Shown: one piece after another, positions 1 through 8,030 of the stretch | Position numbering within the stretch: the stretch's first letter is position 1 | How the letters are laid out: every line of letters begins with the position of its first letter | Source of the DNA: CAZYTX01 sp964650485 | GTDB taxonomy: Bacteria > RBG-13-61-14 > DATKZS01 | Length of the DNA: 64,000 nt | Direction of reading: 5' to 3' | NCBI GenBank assembly: GCA_964650485.1 | Contig: CAZYTX010000016.1 | Coordinates: 4,644-68,643 of the forward strand | Notes under the pieces: generated by a model | Told to the model about the DNA's origin: nothing | The model's database searches: none | The model's input: only the letters and a program-made list of their open reading frames with translations | Position numbers and translations under genes: made by a program

Positions 1-1470
1 ATGGTCCTGACGGATTTGGACAGGGAGTTAAAGTTGGCGGAGCAGGAACAAAAGAGCACGGTGACCATAAAGATTGACGGCCAAGAGTACCAGGTCGAGG
101 AGGGCAAGACCGTGCTCCAGGCCGCGCTGGAGAACGGGGTGTTCATACCCCACTTCTGCTGGCACCCTCATCTGTCCATTGACGGCAACTGCAGGATGTG
201 CCTGGTTGACATCCAGCCGGGCCCGCCCAAGCTCTCCCTTGCCTGCAACACCCCTGTCAAGGAGGGCATGGAGGTTGACACCCAGAACGACTCGGTAAGG
301 GACGCGCGCAGGGCGGTGATGGAGTTCCTTCTCAAGAACCACCCCATAGACTGTCCCATATGCGACCAGGCCGGGGAGTGCTATCTCCAGGATTACTACA
401 TGCTCTACGACCTTGCGGCCGCAAGGGCGGGGCCCTCGGACAAGGTGAACAAGAGGAAGAACATCAAGGTGGGCAAGAAGCTGGTGCTGGACACCGAGCG
501 GTGCATACTCTGCCGTCGCTGCATCAGGTTCATGTGCGAGGTGGTTGGCGAAGACCGGATCACTGTGGTGGAGCGCTCGGACCACTCCGATCTCACGGTT
601 TTCCCTGGAGACGACCTTGACACCCCCTACTCGCTCTGCCTGGCCGACGTGTGCCCGGTGGGTGCGTGGACCAGCGCGGACTTCAGGTTCAAGCAAAGGG
701 TGTGGTTTCTGGGCTCGACCCCCTCGATATGCCCGGAGTGCGCCCGGGGCTGCAACATCTTCATTGACCACAGGAAGAGCGAGGTGTACAGGTACAGGCC
801 GAGAAGGAACGACCAGGTGAACAAGTGCTGGCTGTGCGACGAAGGGAGGATGAGCTACCACGCAATAAACGACAACCGGCTTCTGGTCCCGGCCATTGAC
901 AAGGAGGGCAAGAAGCTCCGGGTGTCCTGGGACAAGGCTCTGGAGGAAGCTAAAGGCATCATAGAAGAGGCGGGCGAGAACCTGGCAGTGGTGCTCTCAG
1001 CCAGCCTCTCCATGGAGGAGGCCGGCCAGGCATTAAAGCTTTTCAAGGAGAAGATGGGGGCAAAGCTCTTCATCCACACGGGCGAGCCCGGCTGGGAGGA
1101 TGAGATACTCCGGCGCGCCGACATGAACTCGAACACCGCAGGGTTAAACGAGCTCGGGGTGGACCAGCCCGCAGACTCGGTCCCGGAGGGGACCACGGTG
1201 CTTCTCCTGGAGACCGTGTGCCCGAACCCGTTGCCCGGGTCAATGCCTGCGCCGGCAATAGTGGTATCCCCCCAGTTCTCGCCAGCGGTGGAGAAAGCAA
1301 AAGTAGCTTTGCCCGCGGCAAGCTTTGCGGAGAGCTCGGGCACGGTTGTTAACTTCGAGGGAGTGCGCCAGACCTTTAAGAAGGCCTTCCCTCCATTGGG
1401 GGAGGCCCTTACGCACGTCGCGGTGATGGAGAAGCTGGCCCGGACGCTGGGCATGAGGCTGGTGGCATGA
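1..1470 (+). CDS. nuoG: NADH-quinone oxidoreductase subunit G (short form)
   Basis: Electron-transfer subunit of the peripheral arm of complex I. Cluster ligands are visible in order: a 2Fe-2S ferredoxin domain (C53, C64, C67, C82), the His-plus-Cys cluster N5 (H114, C118, C121, C127), a Cys set at 168/171/174 and 218, and an N7-like set C244, C247, C251 with C279. At 489 residues it is much shorter than E. coli NuoG (about 900). The molybdopterin-oxidoreductase-like C-terminal part is mostly missing, as in many short NuoG forms, and roughly residues 300-489 are a remnant. The first base of the window is the A of an ATG in frame. I cannot exclude a start further upstream, but the protein begins sensibly here. 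nuoH follows after 16 nt. The upstream subunits NuoA-F lie outside the window, if present. Confidence 0.93.
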   Translation: MVLTDLDRELKLAEQEQKSTVTIKIDGQEYQVEEGKTVLQAALENGVFIPHFCWHPHLSIDGNCRMCLVDIQPGPPKLSLACNTPVKEGMEVDTQNDSVRDARRAVMEFLLKNHPIDCPICDQAGECYLQDYYMLYDLAAARAGPSDKVNKRKNIKVGKKLVLDTERCILCRRCIRFMCEVVGEDRITVVERSDHSDLTVFPGDDLDTPYSLCLADVCPVGAWTSADFRFKQRVWFLGSTPSICPECARGCNIFIDHRKSEVYRYRPRRNDQVNKCWLCDEGRMSYHAINDNRLLVPAIDKEGKKLRVSWDKALEEAKGIIEEAGENLAVVLSASLSMEEAGQALKLFKEKMGAKLFIHTGEPGWEDEILRRADMNSNTAGLNELGVDQPADSVPEGTTVLLLETVCPNPLPGSMPAPAIVVSPQFSPAVEKAKVALPAASFAESSGTVVNFEGVRQTFKKAFPPLGEALTHVAVMEKLARTLGMRLVA

Positions 1471-1486
1471 GTACGGGGGTAACACA

Positions 1487-2713
1487 ATGACCCTGGACAG
1501 CCTGTTCCAGTTCATGCTGGCCCTGGTGTGGGCGGCCCTGGTGTTCGGGGGCATACTGAACCTGGCCGGGTTCATGACCTGGGTCGAGCGCAAGCTCTCC
1601 GCCATGATCCAGGACAGGGTCGGACCCAACCGGGCCAACCTGAGGCTCTTGGGCAGGAACTTCACATTGATCGGCCTGTTCCACATCCTGGCCGACCCGG
1701 TGAAGCTGATCATGAAGGAAGACTTCGTACCAGAAGGAGCGCACAAGCTCTTGCACACGCTCTCACCCATGATCGCGCTGGTCGTGCCCATCATAGTGTT
1801 CTCGGTGATACCCTTTGCAGGACCGCTTACCATTCACTGGAAAGACATCCCCGCGGAGGACATCTGGCTCATCGGCAGGCTGTTCGAGGGGGACGTGCTC
1901 CACCTGTCCGACTACACCATAAACTTCGTGGTCGCGGACCTCGAGGTGGGCATGCTGTTCGTGTTCGCCATAGCCAGCCTGGCGGTGTACGGGGTGATAC
2001 TCGCCGGGTGGTCATCCAACAACAAGTACAGCTTCCTGGGCGGTCTCCGGGGGGCCAACCAGATGATATCCTACGAGATCGCCCTGGGTCTTTCCGCGGT
2101 GGGCGTCTTCATGGTTTACGGGGGAGTGTCGCTCGGGACCATTGTCGAGCAGCAGGGCGGGCTTCTTTGGGGCGTCATCCCCAAGTGGGGGATCGTGACC
2201 CAGCCGCTGGGTTTCCTTCTTTTCCTGGCCTGCGGCATGGCGGAGATAAAAAGGGTACCCTTTGACCTGCCAGAGGGCGAGTCGGAGATCATCTCGGGCT
2301 ATTTCACCGAGTACTCCAGCCTCAAGTTCACCATGTTCATGTTCGGCGAGTTCGTGGAGATGATCATGCTCTCGGTGGTTATCACCACCCTTTTCCTGGG
2401 AGGCTGGCAGATACCGTGGGTTGACTCCCAGGGCATCGAGATCGCGGGCTGGAGCCTCCTCTGGTCCGAGACCTGGCTTGCAGGCGCCATGGGCATGAAC
2501 TGGACCGGGGTCATCATCTCGCTCCTGCAGGCGGGCAAGTTCACGGTCTTTGTACTGGCGGTTCTGTGGCTTATCTTCACCGCGCGGTGGACATTCCCCA
2601 GGTTCCGCTACGACCAGGTGATGAAGATGGGCTGGAAGATGGCTCTTCCACTGGCCCTCTTGAATATCGTCATAACCGGCGTGGTGCTGGTATTCTCAAG
2701 GGGGCTTGCCTGA
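1487..2713 (+). CDS. nuoH: NADH-quinone oxidoreductase subunit H
   Basis: Membrane subunit at the quinone-binding junction of complex I. The protein has 408 residues, against about 325 in E. coli, with multiple hydrophobic helices. Family hallmarks are the early WVERKLSAMIQDRVGPNRA stretch, a DPVKLIMKED segment and the DLPEGESEIISGYFTEYS loop that lines the quinone tunnel. The extra length lies partly in a hydrophilic loop near residues 115-145 and partly in a longer segment before the last helices. The ATG at 1487 lies 16 nt after nuoG. The stop overlaps the nuoI start by one base (TGATG at 2711-2715), consistent with translational coupling. Confidence 0.95.
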   Translation: MTLDSLFQFMLALVWAALVFGGILNLAGFMTWVERKLSAMIQDRVGPNRANLRLLGRNFTLIGLFHILADPVKLIMKEDFVPEGAHKLLHTLSPMIALVVPIIVFSVIPFAGPLTIHWKDIPAEDIWLIGRLFEGDVLHLSDYTINFVVADLEVGMLFVFAIASLAVYGVILAGWSSNNKYSFLGGLRGANQMISYEIALGLSAVGVFMVYGGVSLGTIVEQQGGLLWGVIPKWGIVTQPLGFLLFLACGMAEIKRVPFDLPEGESEIISGYFTEYSSLKFTMFMFGEFVEMIMLSVVITTLFLGGWQIPWVDSQGIEIAGWSLLWSETWLAGAMGMNWTGVIISLLQAGKFTVFVLAVLWLIFTARWTFPRFRYDQVMKMGWKMALPLALLNIVITGVVLVFSRGLA

Positions 2714-3216
2714 TGGCCAAGAAGGTTGCCCGGCCGGACATGTACTCCTTGCTGGAGAGGGTGTACTACCCGGAGATCGCAAGGGGCATATCCATAACCG
2801 CGCGCCACTTCTGGGTGAACGTGATAGGCTTCCTGCCCGTGGTGGGCAGGCTGGTCAAGCAGGAGACGGTCACCTATTACTGGCCCGAGCAGGAGCGGCC
2901 CATAGCCCCGAGGTGGCGCGGCAAGCACCGGCTGAACAAGCGCGAGGACGGCACGGTGAAATGCGTGGCCTGCATGTGCTGTGCAACCGCATGCCCCTCC
3001 GAGTGCATACACATTATTGCGCAGGAGAGGACCGACGGGGTGGACGAGAAGATGCCCGCGGTTTTCGACATAGACCTTTTCAGGTGCGTTTACTGCGGCA
3101 TGTGCGTGGAGGCCTGCCCGGTGAACGCCATACTCATGGACACCATGGAGATGCGCTTTTGCGAGTACTCTCCGGACAAGTTCATAATAACCAGGGACGA
3201 GCTCCTGGACTGGTGA
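2713..3216 (+). CDS. nuoI: NADH-quinone oxidoreductase subunit I
   Basis: Ferredoxin-like subunit of complex I carrying the two 4Fe-4S clusters N6a and N6b, which pass electrons towards quinone. Two Cys motifs are visible: C84-x2-C87-x2-C90-x3-C94 and C125-x2-C128-x2-C131-x3-C135. The N-terminus has the expected amphipathic membrane-associated helices. The reading frame is open further upstream, but the ATG at 2713 overlaps the nuoH stop and gives a normal 167-residue NuoI, so I chose it. nuoJ begins 2 nt after the stop codon. Confidence 0.95.
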   Translation: MAKKVARPDMYSLLERVYYPEIARGISITARHFWVNVIGFLPVVGRLVKQETVTYYWPEQERPIAPRWRGKHRLNKREDGTVKCVACMCCATACPSECIHIIAQERTDGVDEKMPAVFDIDLFRCVYCGMCVEACPVNAILMDTMEMRFCEYSPDKFIITRDELLDW

Positions 3217-3217
3217 G

Positions 3218-4126
3218 ATGAGCGGGAACATCTTATACTCGATAGCCTTTTACGCCATGGCAGCGGTGGCCGTGATAAGCGCGGTCATGGTGGTGTGGCA
3301 CCGGCAGCCGGTGATAAACGCCATCAGCCTGGTGCTGTGCCTGTTCGCGGTGGCGGTGGCCTTCGTGCTGCTCAAAGCACACTTCCTCGCGGCCATACAG
3401 GTGCTCCTTTACGCCGGGGCCATACTGGTGCTTTTCCTCATGATCATCATGCTTATAAACCAGGGGCCCGCACAGCTTGGCAAGGCAAGACCGGGCCTTA
3501 TAAAGGCGGCCGGCGCCGCGGGCTCCCTAGCTCTCATAGTGTTGCTGGCGGTGGCGGTTTCCGGGTACAGGACCATACACCTGCCGGCGCAGTCCACGCC
3601 CGAGGAGCTCACCCTCTTCCTCATCGAGAGGGGGTGGCGCCCGAGCGAGTTCCAGGTGAAGGTCCCGCCCCTGGAACCTGACGAGGAGTTCGGGCCCAGG
3701 GAAGAGGCGCTGGTTGCAACAGACGTGCTGGCTACCTTGAGGGACCCCATGGTCAAGTCTTTTGTGGAGTGGCCGGAGCCGTTCGACGACATGACCGAGG
3801 TGTTGATTAACGATTTTTCCAAGGGGGTCTTGCAATCTCTCAGGAATATCGAGGAAGGACAGGGCCTTGAAAATATAGAGGTCCCGCCTGACCTGGTGCA
3901 GTATTTCAAGGACAGGACGGAAGCCAGGCAGAAGTCAATAGCCTTTATCGAGGCCGCGGCCAGGGGAAGGCTCAGGCAGATGGAGCAGTTCGGGGCCACC
4001 GGCACGGTGGGCAAGGTCCTTTTCTCCCGCTACGTGCTGGCTTTCGAGGCGGCCAGCATGCTGCTCCTGGCCGCAATCGTGGGGGTGATGGTGCTGATAA
4101 GGCGCGGGCCCGGGGAGGAGGGATGA
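3218..4126 (+). CDS. nuoJ: NADH-quinone oxidoreductase subunit J with a large loop insertion
   Basis: Membrane subunit of complex I. Four N-terminal helices (about residues 7-115) carry the typical NuoJ signature around AIQVLLYAGAILVLFLMIIM, and a fifth helix lies near residues 270-292. Between helices 4 and 5 sits a hydrophilic, charged segment of about 145 residues, where the usual loop is a few tens of residues. The protein is therefore 302 residues, against about 170-200 in most bacteria. The insertion looks partly helical (the RNIEEGQGLENIEV and FKDRTEARQKSIAFIEAAARGRL stretches) and has no Cys or obvious cofactor motif. The reading frame is intact and the C-terminal helix is preserved, so this is not a frameshift artefact. 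It overlaps nuoK by 4 bases. Confidence 0.92.
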   Translation: MSGNILYSIAFYAMAAVAVISAVMVVWHRQPVINAISLVLCLFAVAVAFVLLKAHFLAAIQVLLYAGAILVLFLMIIMLINQGPAQLGKARPGLIKAAGAAGSLALIVLLAVAVSGYRTIHLPAQSTPEELTLFLIERGWRPSEFQVKVPPLEPDEEFGPREEALVATDVLATLRDPMVKSFVEWPEPFDDMTEVLINDFSKGVLQSLRNIEEGQGLENIEVPPDLVQYFKDRTEARQKSIAFIEAAARGRLRQMEQFGATGTVGKVLFSRYVLAFEAASMLLLAAIVGVMVLIRRGPGEEG

Positions 4127-4434
4127 TGATTCAGATCGGCCTGGGTCATTTCCTCGTGCTCTCGGCCGTGCTCTTCGGCATAGGAGCGGCAGGAGTGGTG
4201 ACCAGGAGGAACGCCCTGGTCATATTCATGAGCGTGGAGCTGATGCTGAACTCGGCCAACCTGGTCTTCGCATCATTCGCGTTCTTCCGCTGGAGCATGA
4301 CGGGCCACGTTTTCGTGTTCATGGCCATGGTGGTGGCGGCTTGCGAGGTCGCGGTGGGCCTTGCAATCATACTCACCATATACAGGACCAAGGCCACCGT
4401 GGACGTGGACCAGCTCAACATTATGAAGTGGTAA
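4123..4434 (+). CDS. nuoK: NADH-quinone oxidoreductase subunit K
   Basis: Small antiporter-like membrane subunit with three helices in 103 residues. The conserved acidic residues are present: Glu in the MSVELMLNSANL helix and Glu in the AACEVAVGLAIIL helix. These are the NuoK glutamates required for proton pumping in studied enzymes. A strong GGAGGAGGG lies directly in front of two consecutive ATGs (4123 and 4126). The second is better spaced, so the mature start could be one codon later. The gene overlaps nuoJ by 4 bases and is 4 nt from nuoL. Confidence 0.95.
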   Translation: MMIQIGLGHFLVLSAVLFGIGAAGVVTRRNALVIFMSVELMLNSANLVFASFAFFRWSMTGHVFVFMAMVVAACEVAVGLAIILTIYRTKATVDVDQLNIMKW

Positions 4435-4438
4435 AGAC

Positions 4439-6454
4439 ATGGGACACGAGACACTGCACATGATACCCGTTGAGGAGCTTTCCACGAGCGTGAAGCTGGC
4501 CCTTGTCCTGATCCCGGCGCTGCCCCTTTCCGGGTTCATTGTAAACGGCATGGGCTGGCTGATCTTGAAGCACAGATGGCCCCGCATGCTCACCAACGTG
4601 ATTGCGGTAGCCGCGGTGTTCGTATCCTTTATCCTCTCATTGTGGCTGTTCGCATTTTTGAAGTCCCATCCCGAGGGCTTCATAAAGTACGAGTTCTTCA
4701 CATGGATTGCAGGCGGCGGGCTCGATGCCTCCTTCGGGCTTACATTCGACCGCCTGTCCGCGATCATGTGCCTGGTGGTCACGGGCGTCGGCGGGGTCAT
4801 ACACCTTTACTCCACCGGCTACATGGGCCACGACCCGGCGTTCGCGCGTTATTTCGCTTATCTCAACCTCTTCACCTTCGCCATGCTGGTGCTGGTCATG
4901 GGCTCGAACATCGCCCTCATGTTCGTGGGCTGGGAAGGCGTGGGCTTCTGCTCGTACATACTCATCGGCTTCTGGTACGAAGACGACAAGAAGGCCAGCG
5001 CAGGCAAGAAGGCCTTCATAGTCAACAGGATAGGGGACTTCGGGTTCCTGGTGGGCATCTTCACCGTCTTCTGGCTCATGGGGACCCTGGACATAAACCA
5101 AATGGCCGAGTGGGTGTCCGCGAACTCGGGACTGCTCGTGAACGAGAAGCTCATCGGGATATCCATTGCCACCTTCATTGCCCTGGCCCTGTTCATAGGG
5201 GCCACGGGAAAGTCCGCGCAGATTCCCCTCTACGTGTGGCTGCCGGACGCAATGGCCGGCCCCACACCGGTGTCCGCGCTAATACACGCCGCCACCATGG
5301 TGACCGCGGGAGTGTACATGATAGGCAGGCTCAACTTCATATACGTGCACTCGCCCGTGGCCATGATGGTGGTGGCCGCGGTAGGGGTCTTGACCGCGCT
5401 CTACTCGGCCACCATCGCCTTCACCCAGTTCGACATCAAGAAGGTGCTGGCATACTCGACCATAAGCCAGCTGGGCTTCATGTTCACGGCCATGGGAATG
5501 GGCGCCTTCACCGCGGGCATATTCCACCTTGTCACCCACGCCTTTTTCAAGGCCCTTTTGTTTCTGGGCGCGGGCGCGGTGATCCACGAGCTGGGCGAGC
5601 AGGACATGCGCAAGATGGGGGGCCTTGCCGGGAAGATGCCCGTGACCTTCATCACCATGGCCGCGGCCTGGCTTGCCATCTCCGGCTTTTTCGGGTTCTC
5701 GGGATTCATATCCAAGGACGAGATACTGTGGAAGACCTTTGCAAGCCCGGTGCACACCGAGGCTTTCAGCCGGGCCATATACACCGTGGGTCTGCTGGCC
5801 GCGGCCTGCACCGCAGTCTACATGACCCGGCTCATCATGCTCACCTTCCTCACCCCCTCGCGCATGGACCCGGAGGCCGAGTCACACGTGCACGAGTGCC
5901 CATGGAACATGAGCGTGCCTCTCATAATACTCGCGGTGTTCTCGGTGATCGGGGGGGTGTTCAACTGGCCGCATATACTGGGGGGCGGGGCCATGATGGA
6001 GCACTGGCTCGAGCCCATGTGGCATTCGGCCGGGCACGCGCGCGGGATTTGCGAGGACTGCCACGGCCCGGAGATGGGCCTGATGATGGTGTCATTCGCC
6101 ATAGCGGTGGGCGCCATCCTGGCCATATACCTGCTCTACAGGTTCGCCGCGGACAGGGTGGGCCGGCTGACGGAGCAGACGGGGCCCCTTTACCGGGCCA
6201 GCTTGAACAAGTACTGGGTGGACGAGATATACGACGCCGCGGTTGTGGAGCCCTTCAAGTTCGGCTCCTACTTCGTGCTCTTCCGGCTGTTGGACGTGCA
6301 CGTTATTGACGGGGCTGTGAACGGCCTGGCCCGGCTGGTGAGGGCCCTGGGAAGGGCCTTCCGGCTCCTCCAGACGGGCGAGGTGCAGACATATATCGTG
6401 TGGATAGTGCTGGGCGCACTGGCCATATTGACTTTTTACATGGGGCTTTCTTGA
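4439..6454 (+). CDS. nuoL: NADH-quinone oxidoreductase subunit L
   Basis: Distal Mrp-type antiporter-like proton-pumping subunit of complex I, 671 residues with about 16 helices and the long C-terminal lateral helix. Core motifs are intact: VGWEGVGFCSYILIGFWYED, IPLYVWLPDAMAGPTPVSAL, KKVLAYSTISQLGFM and HAFFKALLFLGAGAVIHEL. One feature is odd: in the hydrophilic loop between two late helices, residues 538-542 (bases 6050-6064) read CEDCH, a perfect CxxCH heme c-attachment motif, preceded by a His-containing stretch. Standard NuoL has no heme. By the usual NuoL topology this loop should face the periplasm (inference). No good Shine-Dalgarno is visible before the ATG. The gene is 4 nt from nuoK. 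Confidence 0.95.
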   Translation: MGHETLHMIPVEELSTSVKLALVLIPALPLSGFIVNGMGWLILKHRWPRMLTNVIAVAAVFVSFILSLWLFAFLKSHPEGFIKYEFFTWIAGGGLDASFGLTFDRLSAIMCLVVTGVGGVIHLYSTGYMGHDPAFARYFAYLNLFTFAMLVLVMGSNIALMFVGWEGVGFCSYILIGFWYEDDKKASAGKKAFIVNRIGDFGFLVGIFTVFWLMGTLDINQMAEWVSANSGLLVNEKLIGISIATFIALALFIGATGKSAQIPLYVWLPDAMAGPTPVSALIHAATMVTAGVYMIGRLNFIYVHSPVAMMVVAAVGVLTALYSATIAFTQFDIKKVLAYSTISQLGFMFTAMGMGAFTAGIFHLVTHAFFKALLFLGAGAVIHELGEQDMRKMGGLAGKMPVTFITMAAAWLAISGFFGFSGFISKDEILWKTFASPVHTEAFSRAIYTVGLLAAACTAVYMTRLIMLTFLTPSRMDPEAESHVHECPWNMSVPLIILAVFSVIGGVFNWPHILGGGAMMEHWLEPMWHSAGHARGICEDCHGPEMGLMMVSFAIAVGAILAIYLLYRFAADRVGRLTEQTGPLYRASLNKYWVDEIYDAAVVEPFKFGSYFVLFRLLDVHVIDGAVNGLARLVRALGRAFRLLQTGEVQTYIVWIVLGALAILTFYMGLS

Positions 6455-6470
6455 TTTCGAGGTTATTCAG

Positions 6471-8030
6471 GTGGACTTGACTCTTACATCCATAGTATTC
6501 ATCCCAATGGCGGGGGCCCTGATATTATGGGTTCTGCCGGACAACAGGGAGACCCTGATAAGGTGGGCGGCCCTGCTGGTCATGGCCGCGGACCTTGCGG
6601 CCGGGGTCTGGCTGTGGTTCAGCTTCGAGCCGGGCGTGGCCGTGATGCAGCTCGAGGTGAAGAGGCTGTGGTTCAAGATAGGCGGGCTGGACGTGTACTA
6701 TCACCTCGGTGTTGACGGCATAAGCCTGCTCCTGGTGGAGATGACGCTATTGCTGGGTCCGGTGGTCATCCTCTCCTCGTGGAAGTACATAACGGAGCGG
6801 GTAAAGGCCTACCACCTGTTCATGCTCCTCTTGCAGACGGGCATGCTGGGAGCTTTCCTTTCCGTGGACCTCTTCCTCTTCTATGTGTTCTGGGAGTTGA
6901 TGCTCATACCCATGTACTTCCTCATAGGGGTATGGGGAGGGGGCCGCAGGATTTACGCCGCCATCAAGTTCTTCCTTTTCACCATGGCCGGCTCGGTGCT
7001 CATGCTGGTGGCCATCATATACCTGGCGCTCCTGCCCGAGGTCCAGGGCTTCGACATCGTGGCCATCACCGCAATCCTGTCCCGGAAGCCGCTTGCGGGT
7101 GAACTGCAACTGGTGTTGTTCGGCGCGTTCGCGCTGGCTTTCGCCATCAAGGTGCCCATGTTCCCCTTCCACACCTGGCTCCCGGACGCGCACGTGGAGG
7201 CCCCCACCGCGGCCTCGGTCATACTTGCGGGCGTGCTCTTGAAGCTGGGCACCTACGGGTTCATGCGCTTTGCCATGCCCCTTTTCCCCTACGCGGTTTA
7301 CGAGGCTTTGCCCATAATCTGGACACTATCGGTGATCGGCATCATCTACGGGGCACTGGTGGCCATGGTCCAGGAGGACGTGAAGAGCCTGGTGGCTTAC
7401 TCCAGCGTGAGCCACTTAGGCTTCGTCATGCTGGGGCTGTTCGCACTCACCTCCACCGCGGTGCAGGGATCGCTCATACAGATGGTGAACCACGGCCTCT
7501 CAACCGGGGCACTGTTCCTCCTGGTGGGAGTGATCTACGAGCGCAGGCACACCAGGCTGATCTCCGAGTTCGGCGGACTCTCCAAGGTCATGCCGGTGTT
7601 CGCCGCGGTGTTCATGATCGTGACCCTGTCATCCATCGGGCTGCCCGGGCTGAACGGGTTCGTGGGAGAGTTCCTGATCCTGGCGGGAACTTACGCCGCG
7701 GAGCACCCCTATGCCAAGCTGGTCACCGTACTGGCGGCCACCGGGGTCATATTCGCGGCCTGCTACATGCTGTGGATGTTCCAGAGGGTGATGTTCGGCC
7801 CGGTGACAAAAGAGGAGAACAAAAACCTTTCCGACCTGAACGCCCGGGAAGTGGTCTACCTCCTCTTGATCCTGGTGTTCATCGTCTGGATCGGGGTCTA
7901 TCCCAAGACCTTCCTGTCCAAGTCCGAGGCCACGGTGGACAGGTTCGTGGAGCAGGTGCAGAGGGGCAGGGAGCTGCTGGCTGATGAAGAAAAGCCTTCC
8001 ATTCAACTGTACGAACGGATGAAAAGATGA
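6471..8030 (+). CDS. nuoM: NADH-quinone oxidoreductase subunit M
   Basis: Second antiporter-like proton-pumping subunit of complex I (519 residues, about 14 helices). The helix with the key Glu (FLFYVFWELMLIPMYFLIG) and the KVPMFPFHTWLPDAHVEAPT and KSLVAYSSVSHLGFVMLG motifs are complete. The start is a GTG at 6471, giving MDLTLTSIVFIPM, with GAGG about 8 nt upstream. Sixteen nt separate it from nuoL, the largest gap among these membrane subunit genes. The stop overlaps nuoN (ATGA). Confidence 0.95.
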   Translation: MDLTLTSIVFIPMAGALILWVLPDNRETLIRWAALLVMAADLAAGVWLWFSFEPGVAVMQLEVKRLWFKIGGLDVYYHLGVDGISLLLVEMTLLLGPVVILSSWKYITERVKAYHLFMLLLQTGMLGAFLSVDLFLFYVFWELMLIPMYFLIGVWGGGRRIYAAIKFFLFTMAGSVLMLVAIIYLALLPEVQGFDIVAITAILSRKPLAGELQLVLFGAFALAFAIKVPMFPFHTWLPDAHVEAPTAASVILAGVLLKLGTYGFMRFAMPLFPYAVYEALPIIWTLSVIGIIYGALVAMVQEDVKSLVAYSSVSHLGFVMLGLFALTSTAVQGSLIQMVNHGLSTGALFLLVGVIYERRHTRLISEFGGLSKVMPVFAAVFMIVTLSSIGLPGLNGFVGEFLILAGTYAAEHPYAKLVTVLAATGVIFAACYMLWMFQRVMFGPVTKEENKNLSDLNAREVVYLLLILVFIVWIGVYPKTFLSKSEATVDRFVEQVQRGRELLADEEKPSIQLYERMKR

